Shown here: one piece after another, positions 34,943 through 43,070 of the stretch | Layout of the letters: each line of letters opens with the position of its first letter | How positions within the stretch are numbered: the first letter of the stretch is position 1 | Source: Rubrivivax sp. | GTDB lineage: Bacteria > Pseudomonadota > Gammaproteobacteria > Burkholderiales > Burkholderiaceae_C | DNA: 64,000 bases | Assembly (NCBI GenBank): GCA_016789955.1 | Contig: JAEUPB010000074.1 | Coordinates: 1 to 64,000, forward strand | Reading direction: 5' to 3' | The notes under the pieces: generated by a model | What the model was told of the DNA's origin: nothing | Seen by the model: the letters and a program-made list of their open reading frames with translations, nothing else | Database searches by the model: none | Made by a program: the position numbers and the translations under genes

Positions 34943-35616
34943 TCGGTCTTCTCGTAGACGTCGGTGAAGCGCTCGCCGTCCCACGCGTAGAGCAGCACGG
35001 CGGCATGCAGGCAGCGGCTGGCGCCGCGCGGGCTGAACAGGCCCACGCACAGGCCGTCGGGGCGGCGCACGCTGCGGTAGACGACGCCAGCCGAGCCCTC
35101 GGCATGCAGCGCGTGGCCCATCTGCCGAGACGGGCCGTAGTCGTCGGGGTCGTGCAGCGGTGCGTAGGCCTCGGGCCGCAGGTCGTGCAGCCGGGCGTCG
35201 ATGGCCACGTGATAGAGGCGCATCGGCAGGTGCATCGGCCGCTCGCGCGTGGCGAGCAGGAAGCGGCCGTGGTGGTACTTCGTCTCGGCCACCGCGGTGG
35301 CGCGCTCGCGCGCGGCGTAGAAGACACCGTGCCGGCCATCGGCAAAGCGGCTGCCGCTGGTGTTGACGTGCGTGAAGGCGGCCATGATCGGCCCGCTGCC
35401 CGGCCCGTACACGCGCTGGTCCTTCGGCACGCGCTCGATGGTGCCGAGCTCGTCGCGCACGCGCTCGTTGGTCAGCGCCTCCAGCGCGTACAGCGCGTCG
35501 AAGTCGGCGGCATCGGCGACGCGGTCGAACAGCGTGATGGTCGGGTGGCGCGTGGGCACGATGCGGCAGGCCTGCGCCCAGCGCACGCGCCGCACCTCGG
35601 GCGGGGGCGACGTCAA
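34939..35616 (-). CDS. RES-domain toxin
   Basis: A RES-family toxin of up to 225 residues. These toxins bind and degrade NAD+ and arrest growth. The RES core is visible: RVYGPGSGPIMAAFTH, the Gly/Arg-rich GSRFADGRHGVFYAA, ATAVAETKYH with the conserved Glu, and a C-terminal RPDGLCVGLFSPRG. TTG at 35616 overlaps the antitoxin stop (TTGA), matching the coupling seen in Xre-RES pairs; GTG at 35595 or 35586 are alternative starts. It lies directly downstream of its cognate antitoxin gene. Confidence 0.85.
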   Translation of the reverse strand: MTSPPPEVRRVRWAQACRIVPTRHPTITLFDRVADAADFDALYALEALTNERVRDELGTIERVPKDQRVYGPGSGPIMAAFTHVNTSGSRFADGRHGVFYAARERATAVAETKYHHGRFLLATRERPMHLPMRLYHVAIDARLHDLRPEAYAPLHDPDDYGPSRQMGHALHAEGSAGVVYRSVRRPDGLCVGLFSPRGASRCLHAAVLLYAWDGERFTDVYEKTE

Positions 35617-36038
35617 GACCAGCCGCCGCCGCGCACGCCGTCGAGGTAGCGCCGCACCAGGTTCAGGTCGCTGACGTTGCCCGCCAGCATGCGCTGCAGC
35701 GCACTGCCGCCGCCGAAGGGCGCGGCGGTGTTGGGCTGGCGCACCCAGGCATCGGCCGCGGCCGGGTCGGGCAGCAGGATCTGCAGGCTCTTGTAGATGC
35801 CCAGCAGGTTGGACAGCCGCTCCAGCGTGTCGCGCGGCAGGCTGGCCTTCTCGGGGTGCTTGCGCCACGAGAAGTAGGTCGAGCGCGGCGGCTGGCCCAG
35901 CAGCGTGAGCTGCTCGTCGACGCTCAAGCCCCAGGCCTCGGCGATGCGGCCCCAGGCGCGCAGGCCGGCGGCCGACATCTCGGCCAGCGACGGCTCGGCG
36001 CGCTCGGCCATCAGCGGCAATGCACCCATGCGACTCAT
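35613..36038 (-). CDS. Xre/ParS-type antitoxin (MbcA family)
   Basis: A 141-residue antitoxin. The N-terminal half is a helix-turn-helix of the Xre type (GLSVDEQLTLLGQPPRSTYFSW, of which the first 20 residues are quoted in part); the C-terminal half is the toxin-binding domain, with the characteristic PNTAAPFGGGSALQRML and NVSDLNLVRRYLDG segments that block the NAD site of RES toxins. It probably represses its own promoter. The start at 36038 lies about 15 bases after the predicted transcription start; ATG 36029 is a nearby alternative. Confidence 0.88.
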   Translation of the reverse strand: MSRMGALPLMAERAEPSLAEMSAAGLRAWGRIAEAWGLSVDEQLTLLGQPPRSTYFSWRKHPEKASLPRDTLERLSNLLGIYKSLQILLPDPAAADAWVRQPNTAAPFGGGSALQRMLAGNVSDLNLVRRYLDGVRGGGWS

Positions 36039-36059
36039 CCCATGCTGGACATGACTCGA

Positions 36060-36087
36060 ATCTTAGTCCAGATCAGGACACATTCAA
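36060..36087 (-). promoter_or_regulatory. Promoter/operator of the toxin-antitoxin operon
   Basis: On the minus strand TTGAAT (36082-36087), a 16-base spacer and TAAGAT (36060-36065) form a good sigma-70 promoter. The spacer contains GTCC-N6-GGAC, and GTCC/GGAC half-sites recur on both sides of the -10 box, which fits binding by a dimeric antitoxin. Confidence 0.6.
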
Positions 36088-36108
36088 GATTACGCACGGT
36101 GTGCGGAT

Positions 36109-36867
36109 TCAGATCGCACCGAGCAACGCCGGCAGCAGCGTGGCCGCGGTGCCGCGCAGCACGTGGTTCGCATCGGCGTCGATCTCGCTGTCGGCCGGGT
36201 TGATGATCACCACCATCGCCCCGGCCCGGCGCGCCAGGGCGGCCAGGCCCGCTGCCGGCCACACCGCGCCCGAGGTGCCCACCACCAGCAGCAGCCGGCA
36301 GCGGCGCACGGCTTCCTCGGCCAGCGCGAAGGCCTGCGGCGGCAGCGCCTCGCCGAACCACACCACGCCCGGGCGCACGAGATGGCCGCAGTCGGCGCAG
36401 CGCGGCGGGCGGCCGGGCACGGCCGTGGCCGGATCGCAGCCCAGGCCACGCGGGCAGGGCTCGAGCCACTTGTCGCGCAGGATGTCGCCGTGCAGGCGGA
36501 TCGTCTCCGCCACGCCGGCGCGCTGGTGCAGGTCGTCGACGTTCTGCGTCACCACCGTCAGCACGCCAGGGTGGCGGCGGTCGAAATCGGCCAGCGCCAC
36601 GTGCCCGGCATTCGGCTCGGCACGCCGCACGCCCTCGCGGCGCTCGGCGTACCAGTCCCACACGCGCTGCGGGTCCTCGCGGAAGCCCTCCTCGCTGGCG
36701 AGCTGCATCGGGTCGAAGCGCGCCCACAGGCCGCTCTGCGCATCGCGGAAGGTGGCGATGCCGCTCTCGGCGCTCATGCCCGCGCCGGTGAGCACCACCA
36801 GCCCCCGGGGGCGCAGCGCGCCGGGCAGGAGCGCGGCCACGCCGGTCAGGTCGGGCTTTGTGTTCAT
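36109..36867 (-). CDS. NAD-dependent protein deacylase (sirtuin, CobB-like)
   Basis: A 252-residue Sir2 enzyme that removes acyl groups from lysines at the expense of NAD+. The NAD site is GAGMSAESGIATFRD (from G28), the catalytic pair lies in TQNVDDLHQRAG (N109, D111) with H126 as base, and the zinc is held by C138, C144, C157 and C160. A Tyr-x-x-Arg pair (Y73, R76) of class III sirtuins is present, which allows desuccinylation as well as deacetylation. ATG 36867 is preferred, as AGGA precedes it; ATG 36879 is possible. It lies upstream of, and in line with, an NAD-depleting toxin-antitoxin operon. Confidence 0.92.
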   Translation of the reverse strand: MNTKPDLTGVAALLPGALRPRGLVVLTGAGMSAESGIATFRDAQSGLWARFDPMQLASEEGFREDPQRVWDWYAERREGVRRAEPNAGHVALADFDRRHPGVLTVVTQNVDDLHQRAGVAETIRLHGDILRDKWLEPCPRGLGCDPATAVPGRPPRCADCGHLVRPGVVWFGEALPPQAFALAEEAVRRCRLLLVVGTSGAVWPAAGLAALARRAGAMVVIINPADSEIDADANHVLRGTAATLLPALLGAI

Positions 36868-37053
36868 CGGGTCCTGCATGCACGCTCCATCGCCCGCTCC
36901 ATCCTGGGGGCCTCCCCCCGGTTTTCCATCGTCGAAGGGATGCCCTCCTGCCACGCCTGCGCCGATGCTGCACGCCGCGGTGGCCGGAGGCAACCCATCC
37001 ATGTGGCCACGGGCACCGCGGGATCCGCGCTCACACATCGACAGGGAGTTTCC

Positions 37054-38964
37054 ATGACGTTTCCGACCCCCAACCACGACGAAGACCTCGTGATGCCGAC
37101 CGGCAACGCCGCGCTCGCGGCCGCGCCCTTCATCGGCAACTTCCACAAGACCCTGCCGCACGACGCCTACGGCGAGGTCGACGTGGCCGCCTACCGCACC
37201 TTCGAACGCACGTGCCAGCAGGTCGAGGCCGGCATGCCGGTGAACTTCGAGGCGGTGCCCGCCGGCCCGGTGGCCAGCCCCGACCAGACCGCATTCGATG
37301 CCGCGGCGGTCGCGGCCGGGCGCAACAAGCCGACGACGTTCGTCAGCCCGCTGGCCGGGGCGTCCACCGAGGCCCTCGGCCCGGACCCGAAAGCGCTGGA
37401 GATGATCCCGGCGCCTGGCTGCCAGTCGCTCAGTGCGATGGCCGAGATGCTGGAGTTGTACTGGATGGCGCTGCTGCGCGATGCGCCGCTGGTCGCGTTG
37501 CAGCAGGATCGCACGCCACCGGGCAACGGATGCGCGAACCTGGCCGCCCACAACGGCCCGCTCGGCTACGCCCTGCTGGACCGTGTGAACGACGCCCGCC
37601 AGGCCGTCAATGCAGCCTTCGACTGCGCCGTGCAGCGCGACCGGACGCCGGGCCGGCTGCGGGCTCCCACCGACGTGCAGGCGGGCGCCGGCGGCGCTGC
37701 GGTGACGATCCAGACGCTGTTCCGCTCGGGCCTGAAGGACGAGGACCAGGGCCCGCTGCTGAGCCAGTTCTTCCTGCACCCGATCGCATTCGGCACGCAG
37801 ACCATCGACCGGCGGCAGGTGCCCTACATCGCCCGGCGCGACTTCCTCACGCGCCATGGCGACTGGTTGCTGGCGCAGAACACCGGCAAGGACCGCTACG
37901 GCCGCGGCTATGGCGACTGCAACAACTGGGCGGACCAGCAGGCCGGCAACGTCTACTACCCGACCACCAACGGCCAGCACGACGGCGTGCCGATCGTGCG
38001 GCCGATCTCGACGCTGCGCGACATCGCGCGCTTCGTGAACCGGGATGCGCTGCACCAGGCCTACTTCAACGCCGCGCTGTTCCTGCTGGGCACGAACGCC
38101 GCGCTGGATGCCGGCAATCCCTACGGCGGCAACCGCTACGGGCGCGAAGGCGGCTTCGCGACGCTCGGCGGGCCGGACCTGCTGACGCTGGTGTCCGAGG
38201 TGGCCAGCCGCGCGCTGAAGGTCGTCTGGCGGCAGAAGTGGCTGGTGCACCGCCGCTGCCGGCCCGAGGCCTACGCCGGCCTGGTGCAGATGCAGCGCAA
38301 CGGCTACGGCGGCCCCGGCAACCCGGTGGTCACGCGCAACTACGGCCTTCCCTTGGCGGGCACCGGGTGCGCAGGCTTCGACGCCGCCATCACCGACACG
38401 CTGACGGCCGTCGGCGCCCACAACGCGGTGCTGAACGGCGGCGCGGGCACGCTGTTCCTGCCGATGGCGTTCTCTGCCGGCTCGCCGTCGCACCCCGCGT
38501 ACGGCGCCGGGCACGCCACCGTGGCGGGCGCGTGCGTCACCGTGCTGAAGGCCTGGTTCGACGAGGACCAGACCCTGGCCGGGATCTACCAGAAGTACAA
38601 CAGCGGGCGGCAGAAGGACCCCTCGCCGACGATGCTGCAGATCCTGCAGCCCGGATACCGGCGCGCCGGCGGCGCGCTCGAGGACTTCTGCGACCCGCAG
38701 CCCTATGCCGGTGCCGACGCCGGTGCGATGACCGTCGGCGGCGAGCTCAACAAGATCGCGAGCAACGTGGCGATGGGGCGCAGCATCGGCGGCGTGCACT
38801 GGCGCACCGACAACACCCGCAGCCTGCGCCTGGGCGAGGCGGTCGCCATCGAGATCCTGCGCAAGCGCACGATGGAGTACGCCGAGCGGCCGGTGTCGTT
38901 CACGTTCCGTTCGTTCGACCGGCAGGTCGTGCACATCACGCGCGGCGCGGTGCGCGTGGGCTGA
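37054..38964 (+). CDS. Vanadium-dependent haloperoxidase
   Basis: A 636-residue enzyme of the algal/cyanobacterial bromoperoxidase type, which uses vanadate and H2O2 to oxidise halides to hypohalous acids. The three vanadate-binding segments are present: K395 and R403 (QKWLVHRRCRPE), G486 and H487 in SPSHPAYGAGHATVAG, and R576 with the vanadium ligand H582 in GRSIGGVHWR. The Ser that normally precedes the Gly-His pair is Ala485. There is no signal peptide. The start follows CAGGGAG at about 37041-37047. It is encoded alone, with a terminator hairpin after it. Vanadium haloperoxidases are uncommon in betaproteobacteria; a phosphatase of the same fold would lack the KW-x-x-HRR-x-RPE pattern. 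Confidence 0.88.
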   Translation: MTFPTPNHDEDLVMPTGNAALAAAPFIGNFHKTLPHDAYGEVDVAAYRTFERTCQQVEAGMPVNFEAVPAGPVASPDQTAFDAAAVAAGRNKPTTFVSPLAGASTEALGPDPKALEMIPAPGCQSLSAMAEMLELYWMALLRDAPLVALQQDRTPPGNGCANLAAHNGPLGYALLDRVNDARQAVNAAFDCAVQRDRTPGRLRAPTDVQAGAGGAAVTIQTLFRSGLKDEDQGPLLSQFFLHPIAFGTQTIDRRQVPYIARRDFLTRHGDWLLAQNTGKDRYGRGYGDCNNWADQQAGNVYYPTTNGQHDGVPIVRPISTLRDIARFVNRDALHQAYFNAALFLLGTNAALDAGNPYGGNRYGREGGFATLGGPDLLTLVSEVASRALKVVWRQKWLVHRRCRPEAYAGLVQMQRNGYGGPGNPVVTRNYGLPLAGTGCAGFDAAITDTLTAVGAHNAVLNGGAGTLFLPMAFSAGSPSHPAYGAGHATVAGACVTVLKAWFDEDQTLAGIYQKYNSGRQKDPSPTMLQILQPGYRRAGGALEDFCDPQPYAGADAGAMTVGGELNKIASNVAMGRSIGGVHWRTDNTRSLRLGEAVAIEILRKRTMEYAERPVSFTFRSFDRQVVHITRGAVRVG

Positions 38965-38971
38965 TCGCCAC

Positions 38972-38992
38972 CCGGGGCCGGGTCGGCCCCGG
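38972..38992. terminator. Bidirectional terminator hairpin
   Basis: CCGGGGCC-GGGTC-GGCCCCGG is a perfect 8-bp stem with a 5-base loop, between the stops of the convergent haloperoxidase and acyl-CoA synthetase genes. No U-tract on either strand. Confidence 0.55.
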
Positions 38993-38994
38993 CC

Positions 38995-40551
38995 TCAGCT
39001 GCCGCGGTGGCCGGCCGCCAGCGCGTCGCGCAGTTCGCGCTTGAGCACCTTGCCGATCGCGCTGCGCGGCAGCGCTTCCACGCTGTGCACCGCCGCCAGC
39101 CGCTGCGTCTTGCCCAGCCGCGCGTTGGCCCAGGCCAGCAGCGCGGCAGCGTCGGCCTCGGCGGGCACGGCACCCTCGCGCCACACCACCGCCGCCACCG
39201 GCGTCTCGCCCCACTGGACCGACGGCACGCCGACCACGGCCACGTCGGCCACGCCGGGGTGTTCGCGCAGCACGGCTTCGAGGTCGCTGGGGTAGACGTT
39301 GAAGCCGCCCGAGATCACCAGGTCCTTTCGGCGGTCGAGCAGCACGAGGAAGCCGTCGGCGTCGAAGCGGCCGACGTCGCCGGTGCGGATGTAGCGGCGG
39401 CCTTCGGCGTCGAACCACTCGGCGGCGCGGGTGGCCTCGGGCTTCTTGTGATAGCCGCTCATCATGCCGCCCGAGCGCCCCACCACCTCGCCGGCCTCGC
39501 CCTGCGGCACCTCGCGGCCCTCCTCGTCGATCAGCAGGATGTCGTGGCCCGGCGCCGGCTGCCCGACGGTGTGCAGCTTGTCGGGGTGCAGGTGCGCCTC
39601 GAGGATGCAGCTGCCGCCGCCTTCGGTCATGCCGTAGAACTCCACGAGCCCGCCGGGCCAGCGGCGCAGCGCATCGGCCTTCACGTCGGCGCGGAACGGC
39701 GCGCTGGTGGAGAACTTGTAGCGGAAGCTCGAGAGGTCGGTGCGGTCGAACTCGGGCCGCGCCAGCAGGCGCTCGTACTGCACCGGCACCAGCATCGCAT
39801 GCGTCGCGCGGTGGCGCTCGGCCAGCGCGAGCCACCCGACGGCATCGAACTTCGGCATCAGCACCACGGTGCCGCCGTAGGTCAGCGCCGGGAAGAAGAC
39901 CACCAGCGTGGTGTTCGAGTACAGCGGCGTGGACAGCAGCGCCACCGTGTCGGCGCCGTAGCCGAAGCGGGCCGCGCGCTCGGCGTAGGCCCAGCGCATC
40001 GCGTGGGCCTGCACGATGCCCTTGGGCTCGCCGGTGGTGCCCGACGAGTAGATGATGTTGAACGGCCACTCGGGCGCGATGGCCACGGGCTCCGGAGCGC
40101 CTGCGCCGCCGAGCCAGTCGGCGAGCGGGCGGCCAGCCGAAGAGCCGTCGAGCGCGATGCGCGTCGGGCCGCCGCCACCGAGGTCGATGCCCTCGGCCGT
40201 GTAGAGCAGGCGCGCATCGGCATCGGCCGCCATGCGCTGCAGGCTGGCCGCCGTGGAGCCCGGCGCCAGCGGGGCCACCGAGAGCCCGGCGCGCAGCGCA
40301 CCGAGGAACACCACGGCATAGGCCACCGACGTCGGCGCGCAGATCGCCACCGCGTCGCCGGGGCCCAGGCCGTCGCGCTGCAGGGCGGCGACCACGGCGT
40401 CCATGCGGGCGTCGAGCGTCGCGTAGTCGATGGCCTCGTCGCCGCAGACGAGCGCGGTGCGCCGAGGCGCCTGCCGGGCGTGGTCGCGGACGCGCGATGC
40501 GATGTCGGAGAAGGCGGCGGGCTCGGTCGGTGGCTGGCTGTCGGTGTTCAC
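38995..40551 (-). CDS. AMP-forming acyl-CoA synthetase / ligase
   Basis: A 518-residue adenylate-forming enzyme that activates a carboxylic acid to its CoA thioester. It has the P-loop-like motif YSSGTTGEPKG, the middle motif FYGMTEGGG, the hinge region GDVGRFDADGFLVLLDRRKD and the catalytic Lys in AIGKVLKREL near the end. The start is GTG at 40551 after AGGAGA; an in-frame GTG at 40569 has no ribosome site. Substrate unknown: medium-chain or aromatic acids are typical. It diverges from the ECF sigma gene. Confidence 0.88.
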   Translation of the reverse strand: MNTDSQPPTEPAAFSDIASRVRDHARQAPRRTALVCGDEAIDYATLDARMDAVVAALQRDGLGPGDAVAICAPTSVAYAVVFLGALRAGLSVAPLAPGSTAASLQRMAADADARLLYTAEGIDLGGGGPTRIALDGSSAGRPLADWLGGAGAPEPVAIAPEWPFNIIYSSGTTGEPKGIVQAHAMRWAYAERAARFGYGADTVALLSTPLYSNTTLVVFFPALTYGGTVVLMPKFDAVGWLALAERHRATHAMLVPVQYERLLARPEFDRTDLSSFRYKFSTSAPFRADVKADALRRWPGGLVEFYGMTEGGGSCILEAHLHPDKLHTVGQPAPGHDILLIDEEGREVPQGEAGEVVGRSGGMMSGYHKKPEATRAAEWFDAEGRRYIRTGDVGRFDADGFLVLLDRRKDLVISGGFNVYPSDLEAVLREHPGVADVAVVGVPSVQWGETPVAAVVWREGAVPAEADAAALLAWANARLGKTQRLAAVHSVEALPRSAIGKVLKRELRDALAAGHRGS

Positions 40552-40592
40552 GGGCGTCTCCTGGCGCACGACGGGCGGCGGCCCGGGCCTCC

Positions 40593-40598
40593 TATGAT
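40593..40598 (+). promoter_or_regulatory. -10-like hexamer (TATGAT)
   Basis: TATGAT lies in the 98-base divergent region, about 50 bases before the sigma-factor start; a second candidate TACGAT (40634-40639) touches the upstream possible ATG. No -35 box is evident. Confidence 0.35.
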
Positions 40599-40649
40599 GA
40601 CCGCAGCCGCGTGCGCTTCCGCGGCCCCGCCGCTACGATGCGCGCCACC

Positions 40650-41249
40650 ATGGCCGCTGCCTCCATCGCGCCTGCCACGACCAACGACGACCTTGCGGCG
40701 CTGCTGGCCCGCATCGCGTTGCGCGACCAGCGTGCTTTCGAGCGCCTGTACCGCGCCACCGCCGGGCACCTGCTGGGCGTGGCCACCGCCGTGCTGCTGC
40801 AGCGCGAGCGGGCCGAGGAGGTGCTGCAGGAGGCCTACGTCAACGTGTGGAACGGCGCCGCCGGGTACGACCCCGGCCTGGCCACGCCGATGACCTGGCT
40901 CATCAACATCGTGCGCAACAAGGCCATCGACCGCGTGCGCACCGGCCGGGCCGAGCGCGCCAGCACCGTGCCGCTGGACGAGGAAGCCATGGCCGTGGCC
41001 GACCCCGACCAGCCGCAGCCGGCGCAGTGGCTCGAGCAGTGCGTGCTGCGGCAGCACGTGGACGAGTGCCTCGCCGGCCTCTCGGCGGCGCAGCGGCAGG
41101 CCGTGGCACTGGCCTACTACCGCGGCCTCGTGCACACCGAGATCGCGGCCTGGCTCGACACACCGCTGGGCACCGTGAAGGCGTGGGTGCGGCGCGGCGC
41201 CGACCGGCTGCGCGACTGCCTCGAAGCCGCCGGCGTCACCTCGGCATGA
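40650..41249 (+). CDS. ECF RNA polymerase sigma factor (SigK-like)
   Basis: A 199-residue ECF sigma factor: region 2 (RAFERLYRATAGHLLG, ERAEEVLQEAYVNVW, TWLINIVRNKAIDRVR) and region 4 (LSAAQRQAVALAYYRGLVHTEIAAWL, whose first 20 residues suffice for recognition). It resembles SigK-type factors paired with RskA anti-sigma factors, and an RskA-like gene follows with a four-base overlap. ATG 40650 is chosen over 40638, since the latter overlaps a -10-like motif. Its targets are unknown; the TPR-protein gene at 42072 is a local candidate. Confidence 0.88.
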   Translation: MAAASIAPATTNDDLAALLARIALRDQRAFERLYRATAGHLLGVATAVLLQRERAEEVLQEAYVNVWNGAAGYDPGLATPMTWLINIVRNKAIDRVRTGRAERASTVPLDEEAMAVADPDQPQPAQWLEQCVLRQHVDECLAGLSAAQRQAVALAYYRGLVHTEIAAWLDTPLGTVKAWVRRGADRLRDCLEAAGVTSA

Positions 41250-41977
41250 ACTACCTGCGCCCCGACCTGCTGCGCGCGCTGGCCCGCGACCATGCGCTGG
41301 GCACGATGACCGGCGGCGCGCGCCGCCGCTTCGACCGGCTGTTGCGCGAGCAGCCGCAGGCGCGCGCGGCACTGGCGGGCTGGCACGCGGTGTTGGCGCC
41401 GCTGGCGGCCGAGGTGCCCGCGGTGCAGCCGCGCGAGGCGGTGTGGCAACGGCTGGAGCAGCGCCTGTTCGCCGGCCCCGCTGCGCAGGCGCGGGGTGCC
41501 CAGCCGGCGAGCCGCTCGTGGTGGCCGCGCTGGCTGGGAGTGCCCGCGGGGGCACTGGCCGGTGCGCTGATCGCCAGCGTGGCGCTGCAGCAGAACCCCG
41601 GCTGGATCGGACACGAGGCGGTGCAGGAGGCGTTGCCACCGAGCTACGTTGGCCTGCTCAGCGATGCCACCGGCAAGCCCGCCGTGCTGGCCTCGTCGCG
41701 CCGACACGGGCGCACGCTCACGGTGAAGATGCTGCAACCCGTGGAGCCACCGGCAGGCTCGGTCGCCCGGCTGTGGGCGCTGCCGCGCGACGGCAGCGCG
41801 CCGGTCGCGCTCGGTGCGGTGCCGGCGCGCGGCTCGGCCACGATCGCGCTGCCCGACACCTCGGAGCGGCTGTTCTTCACCGTCGAGCGGCTCGCCGTCA
41901 GCTTCGAGCCGGGCACGGCCGGTGGCGGTCCCACGCAGCCCTACGTGGTCTCGGGCCCGTGCGTGAAGTTGTGGTGA
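41246..41977 (+). CDS. RskA-type anti-sigma factor
   Basis: A 243-residue protein: a cytoplasmic helical N-terminal domain (DLLRALARDHALGTMTGGAR, and the segment RRRFDRLLREQPQA), one transmembrane helix around 92-112 and a periplasmic RskA-like domain containing LPRDGSAPVALG. There is no HxxxCxxC zinc motif, so release of the sigma factor should depend on proteolysis or ligand rather than thiol oxidation. The start overlaps the sigma-factor stop (ATGA). Confidence 0.85.
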   Translation: MNYLRPDLLRALARDHALGTMTGGARRRFDRLLREQPQARAALAGWHAVLAPLAAEVPAVQPREAVWQRLEQRLFAGPAAQARGAQPASRSWWPRWLGVPAGALAGALIASVALQQNPGWIGHEAVQEALPPSYVGLLSDATGKPAVLASSRRHGRTLTVKMLQPVEPPAGSVARLWALPRDGSAPVALGAVPARGSATIALPDTSERLFFTVERLAVSFEPGTAGGGPTQPYVVSGPCVKLW

Positions 41978-42071
41978 TCGTGTCGCGGGGCTGCGTCCGT
42001 TCGGCCCCCAGCCCCCGTATGTGCATCCGTCGGCGCACGCGACCTGTGCGCTTCCACCTTCCGGAGTCCCG

Positions 42072-42587
42072 ATGAACCCGTCCCACCCGCCCTTCGTCGC
42101 CCGTGCCCGTCACCTGCCCCTGCTGTTCGCCGCCTTGTTCGCCGCGGCCGCGCCGCTGGCGCACGCCGCCGACACCACGCCGGCCGCCCCGCGCGCCGCC
42201 GACCCGCTCGCCCCGGCGCGCGCGCTCATCGCCGCCGGCAAGTGGCGCGACGCCATCGAGGCGCTGCAGCAGGTCAACGCCACCGGCAGCGCCGACTGGA
42301 ACAACCTGATGGGCTACAGCCACCGCAAGGCGCGCACGCCCGACCTGGCCGCCGCCGAGCGCTACTACGACGCCGCGCTGAAGATCGACCCCCGGCACCG
42401 CGGCGCCTTGGAGTACAGCGGCGAGCTGTACCTGATGCTCGGCAACCTGCCCAAGGCCGAGGAGCGGCTGGCCGTGCTCGACAAGGCCTGCACCTTCGGC
42501 TGCGACGAATACCGCGACCTGAAGACGACCATTGCCGAGTACAAGGCCAATGGCGGCAAGTACGTGCCCAGCGCCTGGAAGCCCTGA
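42072..42587 (+). CDS. Periplasmic TPR protein
   Basis: A 171-residue protein with a signal peptide (ending AHA|ADT) and two to three tetratricopeptide-like helical hairpins (AAERYYDAALKIDPRHRGAL, EYSGELYLMLGNLPKAEERL). Likely a periplasmic protein-interaction module. ATG 42072 follows CCGGAG; an upstream ATG at 42021 would spoil the signal peptide. It lies 94 bases behind the anti-sigma factor gene, possibly in the same regulon. Confidence 0.75.
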   Translation: MNPSHPPFVARARHLPLLFAALFAAAAPLAHAADTTPAAPRAADPLAPARALIAAGKWRDAIEALQQVNATGSADWNNLMGYSHRKARTPDLAAAERYYDAALKIDPRHRGALEYSGELYLMLGNLPKAEERLAVLDKACTFGCDEYRDLKTTIAEYKANGGKYVPSAWKP

Positions 42588-42755
42588 ATCGGGCGGCCGC
42601 CCGGTGTCGGCCTGAGCCGCACGTGCTCGCGGCGCGTCACGCCGCGCATTGCGAGGTGTCGCGCGGTCGCGCGCCTTGCCGGGCGCCGGTGCGCCGGCCA
42701 GACTGCCAGCGGCGGCCTCGGACGAGCCGCCGATCCCTCTCTGGCGGAGACCGAC

Positions 42756-43049
42756 ATGAAGGCGATGCGCGTGCTGGCGGCGGCTGGCCTAGCCCTGGTG
42801 GCCCTTGCGGCGGCCTCGCTCCCCGGCTGCGCGACCGACCCCTCGGCGCCGGCTGACGCGCAGGCCGCCGCCGACTGCATCACCCGCGAGCCGCCGATCG
42901 GCAGCAACGTGCCGCGCGCGATGCGCTGCCCGGGCAGTTCCGCGGCCAGCGGCCTCGAGCGCGATGCACAGCGCGATCAGGCCGAGCGCATCCGCGACGA
43001 CCAGAACCGCCGCAACCTGCCGCGCCCGTCGGCCGGCCCCGGCGGCTGA
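42756..43049 (+). CDS. Small lipoprotein
   Basis: A 97-residue protein with a lipoprotein signal peptide ending in LPGC, so the mature form is anchored by its N-terminal Cys25. Two further Cys (in ADCITREPP and MRCPG) could form a disulfide bond; the tail is charged and rich in Arg and Asp. No family recognised. The region between 42588 and 42755 shows no gene. Confidence 0.6.
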   Translation: MKAMRVLAAAGLALVALAAASLPGCATDPSAPADAQAAADCITREPPIGSNVPRAMRCPGSSAASGLERDAQRDQAERIRDDQNRRNLPRPSAGPGG

Positions 43050-43070
43050 CCCGCCGGGCGCGGGCGGTGT

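Noticed and set aside
37054-38964. Reading the haloperoxidase as a PAP2 phosphatase
   Set aside because: The fold is shared, but the KW-x-x-HRR-x-RPE segment, the length and the GVHWR end are those of vanadium haloperoxidases.
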